Source of the DNA: an uncultured Endomicrobiia bacterium
GTDB lineage: Bacteria; Elusimicrobiota; Endomicrobiia; Endomicrobiales; Endomicrobiaceae
Direction of reading: 5' to 3'
Length of the DNA: 36,341 nt
Assembly (NCBI GenBank): GCA_905234925.1
Contig: CAJOJJ010000005.1
Span: forward strand, 1 to 36,341
Shown here: positions 17,101 to 26,400 of the stretch, piece after piece
Position numbering within the stretch: position 1 is the stretch's first letter
Layout of the letters: every line of letters starts with the position of its first letter
The notes under the pieces: model-generated
The model's database searches: none
Told to the model about the DNA's origin: nothing
Seen by the model: only the letters and a program-made list of their open reading frames with translations
Position numbers and translations under genes: made by a program

Positions 17101-17270
17101 TGAACATTATTAAGGGGTATAGAAGTTTCCGTTTCGGGCGCAGTTATCCCATCAAGCATTTTTGGCGTGTCGGTATTTACAGCGGCAAAAACATTTGGTG
17201 AGATTACCATCGACATAAAACAAAACGATGTGATAACGGCACAGACTTTTTTAAAGATTTGATTTTTCAT
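11136..17270 (-). CDS. 2044-residue exported multidomain protein with glycosidase-like helical domain
   Basis: Residues 1-29 are a Sec signal peptide (V-F-A|A). Residues ~75-510 are a domain starting V-I-N-I-Q-D-L-H-C-D-Y and ending S-G-G-Y-H-T-E-G-I, which I know from large Omnitrophota/Elusimicrobiota proteins; likeness to TraB/ChaN enzymes is a guess. At 749-776 a second, lipoprotein-type signal appears (M-T-T-H...L-S-M-T-A-C), suggesting an old gene fusion. Residues ~850-1160 form an all-helical domain like six-hairpin glycosidases (T-G-E-M-I-W-V-G, W-V-S-T-E-H-M-L-D-A, L-D-T-Q-A-W-G), shared with the upstream giant protein. A beta-sandwich-like part follows, then two TM helices (~1393-1440) and an alpha/beta C-terminal region ending V-L-A-A-A. 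Three repeat-derived inserts lie at ~450-481, ~1850-1869 and ~1938-1972. GAGGGG precedes the ATG. Substrate unknown; a role in surface glycan processing is inferred. Confidence 0.8.
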   Translation of the reverse strand: MKNQIFKKVCAVITSFCFMSMVISPNVFAAVNTDTPKMLDGITAPETETSIPLNNVQDSIISSSFGKIIDVNNKNSDTLVINIQDLHCDYSVQKNIYNIIDELCEKYNIENIYAEGGIGTADFGILGDINPAYKKTILENLLKSGRLTGAEYYTVLNNKQGFLKGVENEKSYKKNIVRLSEILKAKRNNDKYLSNIDREVAFFKAKYLTSKNKNFSNLLDKYENKKISRKEFLSKLFAVAADNGINTKKYENLQNAFSLALSSSDINKKSLSKEFAAVISEIKKNVSYNEYNKIISSTAKFSNFSAAKTVIENYCSAKKINIAKVYPNLNKFLSLKKDSLSVNPVAMVKEERKLIDTIRTYLSETPTELEIAYISDFKDFYKKYISAELSSSQWEYVKLGLEKFEELYAKYSVQNDVANLKMYSRLLTDFYNVNTERNSIFLSNMGILKTPVIASASSTLSSRTERSEREISSVQPRSGVVAVNSSDIPSLFSAKKIMILVSGGYHTEGITELLNKNNISNITITPEVINASAATRSVYENLVLHQAMSVRQMIALGLISNASSKEQISAVINSMFPNQNLDTINVNMLATHLNQVFAQNVSVSVLPDGKTLKFSFSDGTEQTIDITEDIAKVVEQQNISSLSAEQLKPVTEDKLKDMVSLIAKTSFNYGQDIFAPQIYQIAKDICVFTVDKKWYLGNGAVWDIAVSQYDGKTLDGVEPVIYEYMPEIMQKGLMAKEEKNQSLKTAPLMTTHLKNLASRFFLFVMAMVLTLSMTACSVFDKKGINEQPSQIVSVIEQTSKSDVVLNEEYRTFNDKISGYLQTFYSGNGKYNSFTYRNMDENKVFVNNTAASIQNLYDQALAALSLMQIGDREGAERILNTISSNGTFYKSNLERYQVTGEMIWVGIAAVQYKLLTGTTRYDSLIAEVDDYLDYVHKKDGSYYGQNGHIWVSTEHMLDAVAYLNLKSRYDGSEQIKQDLESAAAFIYSNLYDADKGGFVRGYKDEAYVLDTQAWGIQVLLALKDYNPEIYESSGLSNIDIDRLLAFAEQFKSTSVPEEYKNLYTWSLDAGSSVSFEWSMEMAVSYKLLGQEEKAQAILDDCIAYSKDLGAYSDYIVYCNKDGLLNYYPDGWEVHTVNALCTSVGQQTQIKYGISYFWFLKKIEGVDYSTEMTGMSNVNFIMEEDYNWRTYGTDKLVDLTDVTDITLKMKLKEIPTNFDPKIRIRFLPKNPNAIQNLTNIADFGVLRHDYTFDENGELVLKLNLDNDVWMELCGTTNKPRLKEVLMDYEHMQIIVIAGQYSFNYRLNDGKLDLDISIEFYDADGNPVTFFNDGTDSDNSILPSTFAKINNLIATGSASMFNILKTIIKEETWKSFLTPVSFVAEHPLTNKGAEKLSKITIFAQLMSIVLSVAVNIFLITTGIGFFSSLLITLGTFIISQIAALFVNVTSHAVMDFRFIRASGLREAVNLYGKERVSFNEDGTIFISQEKKPRVVSSLATPFPSLYSDVEYNRTTFVVTELPGNEKDFNFRPVKIKVKNEYGSYSRVWLGNYREVMVIYAPNIKPENLVSEIINSYDFTRLFGPRFKNDFVQIDMTNPDRELSYTQAGHIIVGENILKTGEYIDYRKEAALVANKKVDAVTINQNIAIFIDDSADTVSSPDDMVSLVNSFVKSDKLGTSAKILFYSSYIGKIINLLEQKLGSVDLAREEFLKIIKQLKDDNIEISVVFDDSSSSNLPILQASNLSNYGIFSYVVDGKYFDSVTSTETTVKMISDLNKIDSFDGSLSVLKISRFKDEIDETSGIFTFLNSAVNIKRIMEKRSVDFVKQAASNFDYAQIPEIPEQELIDIITSNQSVIASETASSVAIQRRSAVSDKFQLLNDYLDPLSQISIYYASLKPNEKEAFTEEILKRILAVNYMRQQGIQYGLRDHKLEVMLANALYQSVIAHTDTGSRRSSAEDLSSSSQLSADFKQSVVTMKASEAERTLNELLAVLSQQAFSNNNSDAIAAIIELIPLYADKNIVPFDTESVEFISDKSLVGLRSVLAAA
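11356..11458 (-). repeat. In-frame repeat-derived segment in the 2044-residue gene (near the C-terminus)
   Basis: The plus strand carries ACGACGGACTG, the octamer-like GCTGAGAGCTGAGAAG, GATGACAAATCTTCTGCGGA, AACGACGAGAGCCC and GCGCAATGACAGATTGG, all forms of the intergenic repeats. On the minus strand they encode a Ser-rich stretch beginning Q-S-V-I-A-H-T-D-T-G-S-R-R and ending F-K-Q-S-V-V-T-M. Confidence 0.75.
11666..11723 (-). repeat. In-frame repeat-derived segment in the 2044-residue gene
   Basis: GACGCTGGATTGCCAC and CTCGCAATGACGGACTG are the two ends of the family B first unit (compare 10628-10640 and 10702-10716). The minus-strand translation is N-Q-S-V-I-A-S-E-T-A-S-S-V-A-I-Q-R-R, the same S-V-I frame as in the gene at 1-854. 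Confidence 0.85.
15830..15922 (-). repeat. In-frame repeat-derived segment in the 2044-residue gene (near residue 465)
   Basis: GATATCTCACGCTCGCTACG and TTCGAGATGACAAAGTGG, followed by TTGCAATGACAGGAG, match the palindromic block at 10857-10905 and the family A right flank. Translation: P-V-I-A-S-A-S-S-T-L-S-S-R-T-E-R-S-E-R-E-I. It sits just before the conserved S-G-G-Y-H-T-E-G segment. Confidence 0.85.
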
Positions 17271-17287
17271 TTTTTTACCCCTCTATA

Positions 17288-17365
17288 ACGGCAATTTATA
17301 ATGTACAATAAACGACAACTACATTGAACAACAATTAAAGACATTGTCGGATCGCAATGACGACT
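17288..17365 (+). repeat. Composite repeat, family B, between the two large genes
   Basis: ATAATGTACAATAAACGACA, ACTACATTGAACAACAATTA, AAGACATTGTCGG and ATCGCAATGACGA in the family B order. It lies upstream of the 2044-residue gene, ending about 10 bases before its ribosome-binding site. No convincing promoter was found in the 191-base gap. Confidence 0.8.
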
Positions 17366-17417
17366 CTGGTATTTCAAAGATTTTTCACAAAATTTTTGCA
17401 AAATTTTCACACCAGAA

Positions 17418-17449
17418 ATGCGGTAAAGGGATGGTTACCTTTACCGCAT
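17418..17449 (-). terminator. Stem-loop terminator after the giant gene
   Basis: A perfect 12-base-pair stem, ATGCGGTAAAGG (17418-17429) with CCTTTACCGCAT (17438-17449), surrounds an 8-base loop, about 12 bases after the stop codon. If it works, the 2044-residue gene needs its own promoter or readthrough. Confidence 0.7.
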
Positions 17450-17461
17450 CTAATTTCAGTA

Positions 17462-20400
17462 TTATGCTGCAGACAGGATACTTGCAATACCGTCCGTAGA
17501 TACCATCCAAGAATCGCCGAACAAATCTTCTGCCGGCAATATCGTATCTATGGTAAGTATCAGTTTTATCAATCCTTCCAATGTCATTGTATCCGTCTTT
17601 GCATTTTCTTTATTAATCTTTATTGTCATTCCTTCATATTTCCACATTGCCAATAATTCTTTAGCAATTGTAGAATTATTTAATAACTGATAAGGCGTTT
17701 CTTGAGCTGTTATTTCAGCTTTATTTACTTTATCGTTAATTGCTGACAAACTGTCGCCTTCAATCATCATCTGTAATGCCGCACCGACAAGAATTCTATA
17801 ATTATTTCCATCGGTTCTGACATTTGCAGGAATAACACTTCTTTCTATTTCTGCAGTCATTGCACCTATTACAAAATCTCTTACCGCCTGTGTTCTGTAT
17901 ATATCTCTGTTCTGTTCATAATCTCTGTTGGATTTTGCATAAGCCTTTGCAGCTTCAGTAAGACCTGCACCTTGTTGCCCTCTTATGCCCACATTAATTA
18001 ATCTTCTATAGTCATCAGAAGTCATTAATCTGTCTCCGGACAAAACGGCTCTGATAAGCCTTATCGTCTCTTTCATATCTTCAGTTGTATTTTCATTTTC
18101 ACCGTTGATAAACATATCGGAAATTTCTCTGCCGAAAATCTCTTCCAACGTACTTTCTCTTCCTCTCATTCTCATATTATCATTCAGGCTCTCTACGAGA
18201 TTGAACTTACTTAATACACTTGTCGCTTTTGCACATATAGTCAAACCTGCATTCTTTAATTTTGCAATGACAGTTTCATCTACGGCATCTTTATCATTTA
18301 CTCTTACTACCAATTTTGCATTATCCCTTAAAGAAGCAAAGTCATCTTCTTTATCTACATATGTCTTAGCATCTACAACCAAATCGAAACCGTTAGCCTC
18401 TATAAATTCAACAATAGCTCTGTTAATTTGCCTGCTTATATTAAATTTAGAAGAAATGCCTCTATTAATACTGAAATCATAAGATATTGCAGGAATTGTT
18501 TTGAATTCACTCATTAAAGGAGCAATCACATTGCCGTAAGTTTGACTCAATTTAGCTTTAACACTTTCAATATTTTCTACCGTAATATCGTCCTTAACAA
18601 CCAATCTTATACCTGACAAATCTGCAGCAACATAACTCTTCAAAGCATCTTCATCAATATTTGCAGAATCAACTTCAACAATAACTTCAAAGCCGTGTTC
18701 TCTTATGAATTTGATTATTTTATCAAGATCTTCTGCGTTACTGTCTTCCTGAATAACTATTGTTGTTACACCGGCATCTTTGAATTTATTTAACATATTA
18801 TTCTTGGATAAAGTTTCAAGGTTTGTATTGGAAGTTATCTTGAAGTAAACTTCCTGTCTCTGAACAGACTGATAACCATCGGAAACTTTTGTTGAAGGAA
18901 TAAGTTTATTAAATTCTGCAGAGGAATAATTCAACAATCCGTTTCTGTATTCATAAATACTCTTCTTAACATCTTTATCAAAATCATCCATTTCTTTAAT
19001 CTGTTTAATATTAGCTGCATTTAAAATTTTATCACCTATTGCAAACTTTAACAATCTGTCTCTTACAACCGAATCTCTGTCGATATACAATCTTGTTTTT
19101 GTCTTATAATCTGCAGCCTGCAATAAATGTCTCTGAGTTTCCTCGTCTAACATATCAAACACTCTCTTTGAATCTCTGTTGAGTTGATAATAAATATTCA
19201 TTGCATTTGCATCAAAATTATCTCTGCTCATCATCACGTTAAATTTAAATTCTATTTTGCTGTTTAGTTTATTTACAAATATACCGGCTTTATTTATTTT
19301 GCCAAAATATTCGCCTGTTGCCGTAGTCAATTCGGTTTCTCCCTTAGAGGTTGTTCTTGTCGTAAGGTGTCCGCTATCTATCATTCTGTTAATATCAGCT
19401 TCACTTATAAAAATACCTTCAGCAACAGTCAATTTCTTATCGCCTTCTTGTTTTTCGTATATTTCTGTTCCGAAATTAAACGTTATATTCTTTTTAGTTG
19501 TTCCAAATTTGATACTTACTTCCTGTACTACAGGCACAACCTTTGCCGTATCTTCTGCCTGTTTTGCTGCGGTTTGTACTGCACCCGGAGTTTCAGTTAT
19601 CGGCTCTGCCGGTTTCTGCTCTTCTGCAGAAGGTTCTTCAACAACAGGAGCAACGGTATCCGGAGTTACAAAGACAATTCTGCTGTTGTCACTATCAAAA
19701 TAAGATTCGAGATATTCTTCGGTAATGCCGTCAATGTCTGCTATCAGATTATCCCTAAATATTTCAATAACTTTTTCCAATTCAGGAAGACCAATTGTAC
19801 CGAACTCTTCAAAACTAATATATGTCTGCTGTTTATTTTTCAAAGCATCTCTAACTCTATCATAAACAGGAGTCATTCCTTTGAATCTCTTTTCTGCTTT
19901 CTCTTCCAACTCTTGTTGCGCTTTTTGCTCAGCTTGTTTTGCTGCCAATCTTTCAAATGCTGCAGCAGTTTCTTCATTTTGTTGTATAGAACCCATTGCA
20001 ATTTCATAAAGATCCTGTTTCTTTTCAGGAGTCAAACCTTGCTGCTGTGCGGGCTGAAGTTCTTCCGATTCTGCAGCAGGAGTATAAGGTTCATAAGATA
20101 CTCTTGATGCTTCATATTGTTTTTGAGCCGCCGCCTTATCAGCTTCAGCCTCTTTACTGCCTAAAACAAAATCAAAACCTTTATCATCTTGTTTCTGAAC
20201 ATAAACCAAAGTATTGCCGTCGGATTCTAATTCGCTCTTTACTTTCTCTATTACGGTATCTGTTTCATTACTTCTTACAGCTAAATCACTGTTCAAAGCA
20301 TAAGGTTCATATATACTTACATGATATCTGCCGCTTAATCTAAGCTGCTGATAAATAAACTCAAGTATTTCATCTAACTGCTGTGCTCTTGATACGATAG

Positions 20401-23400
20401 GAGCAGTCGGAATGTTTCCTTCCGATCTTCCGGCAATAACAGATACAGGATGCTCAATAACTTCTTCGGGCTGAACTTCCGCAAGTTCTTCCGCAGATTG
20501 TTCAACAACTTCTTCTGCTGCAGGCTGTTCCATAGGCACAGCTGAACCTGACACAAAACCCGGTTGACTTATAGGTGGTATATATTGAGAAATACCTCCT
20601 ATATTTGTTTCTCTTTCTTTTTCAACAACAGGTTCAATAGGCTGCTGTTCTGTAGGCTTTGCTTCAAAAGTTTCAGCTTGTTCTGCCTGCTCAATTGCGG
20701 CTTCTTCTTCAGCTTTCTTTGCTTCATCAGCAGCCTTCTTTCTTTCTTCTGCTTTCTTTATAAGTTCGGTAGTCTTAGCCTTTGTAAATGACGTAAGTAA
20801 CAATTTATTTAAAGTATCTAAATCATTTTCCGCAAGTGCTTTTTTAATATCGTCCTTATTTTCATCTATAACTTTTTGTTGTTCCTTGTATCCGGCACGA
20901 ATATAAACTATCGCAGGAATTCCCAAAACTGCAAGACCGGCGATTGCAATAAGAGAAGCTTTTGCAATTGCAAAAGGTAAAGCAAGAGGCAAAACGGAAG
21001 CTTTAACTCTTGTTCCACGTTTTCCATTTCTAACTTTCGCAAGAGCTTTGCCTAATGAAATCATCTTATTTTTTAATGTTTTAAACATATTGCTGTTAGG
21101 CTCGTTAATTTCATCTTTCCAAACTCCGTTCTTGTAATCCGATATACCTTTTAACGCAGAATATACCACATATATAAGAGCTAAACCTGCTCCAATAAAT
21201 GGTACTATGCCTAATCCAAGATACGGTAATATAGAGAACAAAGCATAAACAACAAACGGAATAGCCAAAGATTCTACAATTGCTGCTACACCTGAGCCTT
21301 TACTATTCTGAGCAAAATGTTTATAAATACTTCTCGGACCGAGATCTCTTAACCAATAAACTAATGTATCTATACCATCTGCTACCGTCAATGTACCCAA
21401 TACTACTGTTGTCACTAAACCATTAACAGTAAAGATCTTAGATAATAACTTAGATACTTTAGACAAGCCCTTAGCTTCACCTACATCTTTAAAATGTAAT
21501 TTCCATTCTTTTATCAAATTCTTCCAAGCAAGGCTTGGACCGTTTACGAATACATTATATCCGGGCAGCATCTGTGTCTGTCCGAGAATAAACGCAAACG
21601 GTATCAATATGTACAAGAAAGAGAACGACTGCGTTAAAGGTGTAAACTTATAAGCAAGTGCCGCAAAAATTATAAATATGCTTGATGTTGCAGGTGCAAG
21701 ATGAGAATCAAACAAAGCTTTCATAACCGGTGTAGCTTTACCTTCTCCCGGAAGAATTTCAGAAATATTTGCCCCTGAACCTCTACCTGTATTAACATAC
21801 TGTGCTCTACCTTTTGTTCCTTTTATTCTGCCATCCCAATGTGTCATAATCTGGGTAACAAAGAACTTGAAGTTTGCAAACAAACCTTTACCCCAAACAA
21901 GGAATGAGCCGAAATAATTTAATATTTCGTTTATCCAAACAGGAGCAGGCTTGCCAAACAATTTATGATCATAGTTAACTCCGTCTTCATAGTTCATAAA
22001 CTTGGTTACAAGTCCCGGTAAACCGGCATTTTGTGATAACATAACGCCGAACAATGCAAGCAAGAATGCTATAGGTATGGAAGCAAACGGACTTGCCCCA
22101 ATGAATAATATACCAAACAAGAATATATTAACAACGGGAACAACTAATCTCTCCTTCAGATAGAAGCCCGGTCCTTCAAGGAAGTCCATAGATACTGCAA
22201 ATATACTGCCTACTTTACCGAAAGCTTCAGCTTCTGCAACCTGATACTCATATTCGTAAGGAGACTGTAACAATTCTCCCGAACCCATTGCAAATTTATT
22301 TACCATTCCGGTATGGAATGCAACACCGGCTTCTCTGGTTTTTTCTACGGCAATACCATAAACATCCATAGTCTTACCGCCTTTAGCTTTAGCGGATTTA
22401 CCGCCGGCAGCATCTTCGGAAACTACGGATTTACTCTGACCTGATTTTGCCTTTAAGAAAGAGCTTCTTAAAATATTCGGATGTCCGTACATGTGCAGCT
22501 GCCACATATCGTTCATATCTTCGTGAGAAGCATTAAAACCTGCTTCAGCCAATGCTCCTTTAGCACCGACTTTAGTTAATCTTTCCGTAGGTATATTTTC
22601 CTGCATAGAAACATTATAAACTTCAGGATCCTGCAACAACGGCTGCAATGCGGAGAAGAAAGTTAATGCAGTCTGCTGAGTTATTCCTTGGTTCATATCC
22701 AACTGTAAAACAAAATCATTTTGAATATAGCTTTCCAAATATGTATGATGATCAACTTTTCCCTGTCCGTAAATACCACCGCCGAACATACCTTCATAAG
22801 GTGTTGCATAAGTTTTTTCATCATTAAATACAACAACTGAAAGTAAACCGTTTTCTTTTTGACTAAATAAGTATTCTTCACCTTTAGTTTTATATTCGAC
22901 AACTCTTGCAGACTCTCTGCCTTCGGCTTCCCATCTGTCAAATTTAGCTTTCTCTTTGTCAAGTTCAATTCTTATCTGTTTCAGTAAAAATTCGTCTGCA
23001 GTAGTAAGCATTCCGGCTTTTTCATCTTTTAACAATTGTTGATACTTTTCATAAGAAACATCTTGAGCTTCAAGCCTTCTAAAAGAAATCAAATGAACTT
23101 TTCCGTCAAATTTTGTTCCTGCTTTCCACTCTTTTCCGATATCTGTTTTTTCAATTTCAAGTATTAAATTCCTGTCATAATCGGAAGCCAAATTTCCCAA
23201 AGCTTTCAAATGTTTATAATCTGCAAAAGTATGATCTCTGCCGTGCAGTACGGGAACCGTCAAAAATCTGAACTCTTTCATATTTCTGAAAAGTCCTATA
23301 ACTCTCGGATCATTTGCACCTTCTCCATCGTTATAAACTTTACCGAATTGCTGATAACCTGATATAGCCTGGAAACAACTCATATCATCAACCATATTAT

Positions 23401-26400
23401 GTATTCTTGCCTGCCAATCTTTTTCACTTTCGCCATTTTTTCTGATATTACTGTATTCAATTTCAGCCAAGAAATCAAGAGTATCTCTCAAGTTTGCAAG
23501 ACCTATATGCAGAGGAGACAATGGTTGAAGTTTCGGATCTGCCCATCTGGTAATTTCTTCTTTAATCCAGCAGTCAGGAAGTTCAGAGCCATTTTCTCTT
23601 GTAAGTTTTCTTCCCTTAACTACGGAACCGTCGCTATTAAGCATCTTCTTCATCTGTTCGAGAACTTCCAAATCATCTTCCGTAAGTTCTTTTTCTCTGC
23701 CTCTAAAATCAACGGCATAATATTTGCCATCACGCACTACAGGCTCCAACCTGGTAAGCATATTTGCCCACTCACCGGAATACTGTATCATTAAATGTGT
23801 CAACAATGTATTTCCGTCAGCCTGAATATCATTTAATGCTCCCATTAAGTTTGTAACAGCTTCATCATTTGTAGGAACAAGTGCCGCCAAGCTGATATCT
23901 TTAATATTCGGATTTCTGTAACCTTGAGTTGCTCTGATACTGCTTTCCTGATGCAATCTGTAGAACAACTGTCTTGCACCGAAAGCAGAAGGACTCTCAG
24001 ACAAGTCAGGATATTTAGTTATCTTCCTGTCAAGATTATCTCCGTCTTTATAGTCTGAAATTTCAAACTTGTAAGCTTCATATTCCGATTTCGATATCCT
24101 ATCCGTTCTAAAATAATCTTTTAATACGCTGTTAAAATACAATGCAAAAGCAACTTGTTTCTGTTCTTCTGTAAGACGCTTTTCAACATCTTCCGGCAAG
24201 AAAGTAGCCTTCCAGTCGGCATATAGTTCACCTAACGTAAATGAACCTTTTTCAATGGTATAGTTTTTGAAAGCTTCCCAACTTCTACCAACAAAAGCAC
24301 TTCTTTTCATTTTCTGTTTTCTTATTGCTATAGCTTTTAACATATCGTTAAAACCGTAGAAATCAAGCAGTGTAAATGCCAATATTGGAACAGCAATAAA
24401 TGCCGCATAAACTATACCTGATATACCCGGTATTGCAGCAACAAACGACATCAAAAGTAATCCGATTGCCGGAGCTACAAATGTACCTACGGAAGCCCAA
24501 ATTCTTGCACGTTTAATCTTTGCAGCATCTTTCTTGCCTTCCATATCCGTATATTTCTTTTCGAGCATAGTATCTATTTTCTTATGCATGGTTATAGTAA
24601 GTGCTGCACCTAAGAAAACAGCAATAAATACAAATTTGAACGGTGTCAGCATTGTAAATAAGCCTAAATTTCCAAAGGAAGATACGGCGAGTTTACCTAC
24701 AACATTTTCAAATATTAAGTTGGCGGCTGCATATCCTAAAACAGCTTCCCATGCAGTTTTTATAATAAGTAAAGGAATTATTCTCTGTGCCATAGCTTTC
24801 TTGGCTCTCTTAATATCTTCTCTGCCTTTCAAGCCTCTATTTTGTGCATTAAATATAGTTTTGCCGTACTGTGTTTTAACAGGGTTCAAATCATTTTGTA
24901 AATGTTTGTTATAGGCTCTCAAACCTAAATAAACACCTGTTGTGATAAGGACACCTGCTGCAAAAGTTATTGCAACTGCCGGTAATATTGCTGCACCTAA
25001 CGTACTTGCAATAAAGCCTGCAACTATAGTACCCGTAACGGTTAAGTTACCCAGCCATAATGCTATAAAGTTCCTTGACATTGTCAAGCTGTAAAGAGTT
25101 CCGACAAAAGGAATATAAGTTCTGAAGGGAAGTGTTTTTACAGAGAACTTAAAGCTCTTTTTATTCGTATCGGTGTCATTGTTTTTAGAATATTCTCCGT
25201 CACGGAGATTTTTATCGACAAAATCGCTGTAGTTTACAATATATTCCGGCGTTCTGAATATTGCATCTATATCGTAGTAAGAAATATTTTCATCAGGTCT
25301 TGTTTGAACTCTCGGACCGAAACCGCCTTTTACACCGAATATGGCTCTGAAACCATATTTCTTAAAATATTTATCCATTATAGCTGTATATTTTAAGAAA
25401 ACCGTAGAACCCGGACCAAAAGCAGGTTTACCTTCTGCATTTTTAGGAACAGCATATCCGTTATAAGAACCAAGTATTGTAGCTTTATATATGCCTTCCT
25501 GTTCATCAATTTCAGCTTTGTGAGCATTGTAATATTCTATACCTTTCTTCAATCTTATGCCGAGTTTGCTTCTCTGCTGTTTCGGTGTCATTTGACTCAA
25601 AGCATATTCCATTTGGTTAATCTGCTCCTGTATGGAAATACCGCTCTCTACAAGGTTCATAAATCTGGAAGCTTCCTGATTTATCATATAACCGACTGTA
25701 TCACTTTCTCCGTTCGCAATCATTTCTTTGGCTTTGAAGAATAAGAAGTTTCTAAATGACATAGCTTCCTGTCTCATGGAATCCATAGCCAAGTAAATGT
25801 AGTAGAACAACAACAAATCTTCGTTTGTAAAGTTATCAATGTTGGCATTTTCTTCGATAAAATACTCTTTTTGTTTTTGAAGCCAATTCTGTCTATCAAC
25901 ACCTTCCTGAACAGGACCTTGCAATGACTGTACATAAGCTTCAGCCATGACATTGGTTATCCACCATTTATATTCGTCAAATACGGACACTGCATCCATA
26001 CCTCTGCTGTAAGCTTCAAACTCTGATTTTAATTCGTCGCTTGCTGTTGTAGGATCGGAATTATCACTGATAAATTTCTCTCTGTCTTTTGCTTTTACCT
26101 GCAGAGATCTTACATTTTTAATCCAATCACTAAATTTGCTTTCTTTTATTTTTCTCTGCATAAAAGATTCCATGTAGTTATTCAAATCCTCATCCGAAGC
26201 GGTTTCAATGTCAGCTACAGTTCCTGTTTTACCATTTGCAACTGCCCATTGATGATAACCGTCAATATGATTCTGTCTTAAAATAACGGAACTTTCCAAA
26301 GCTCTCTTAAATCTTTGTGTATTAAAATTAAATTTATTTACTTGTTCTGAAGTAACCGTCCTTGCGGCATCAGCCTGTTTATCCTGAGATAAAACGGTTT

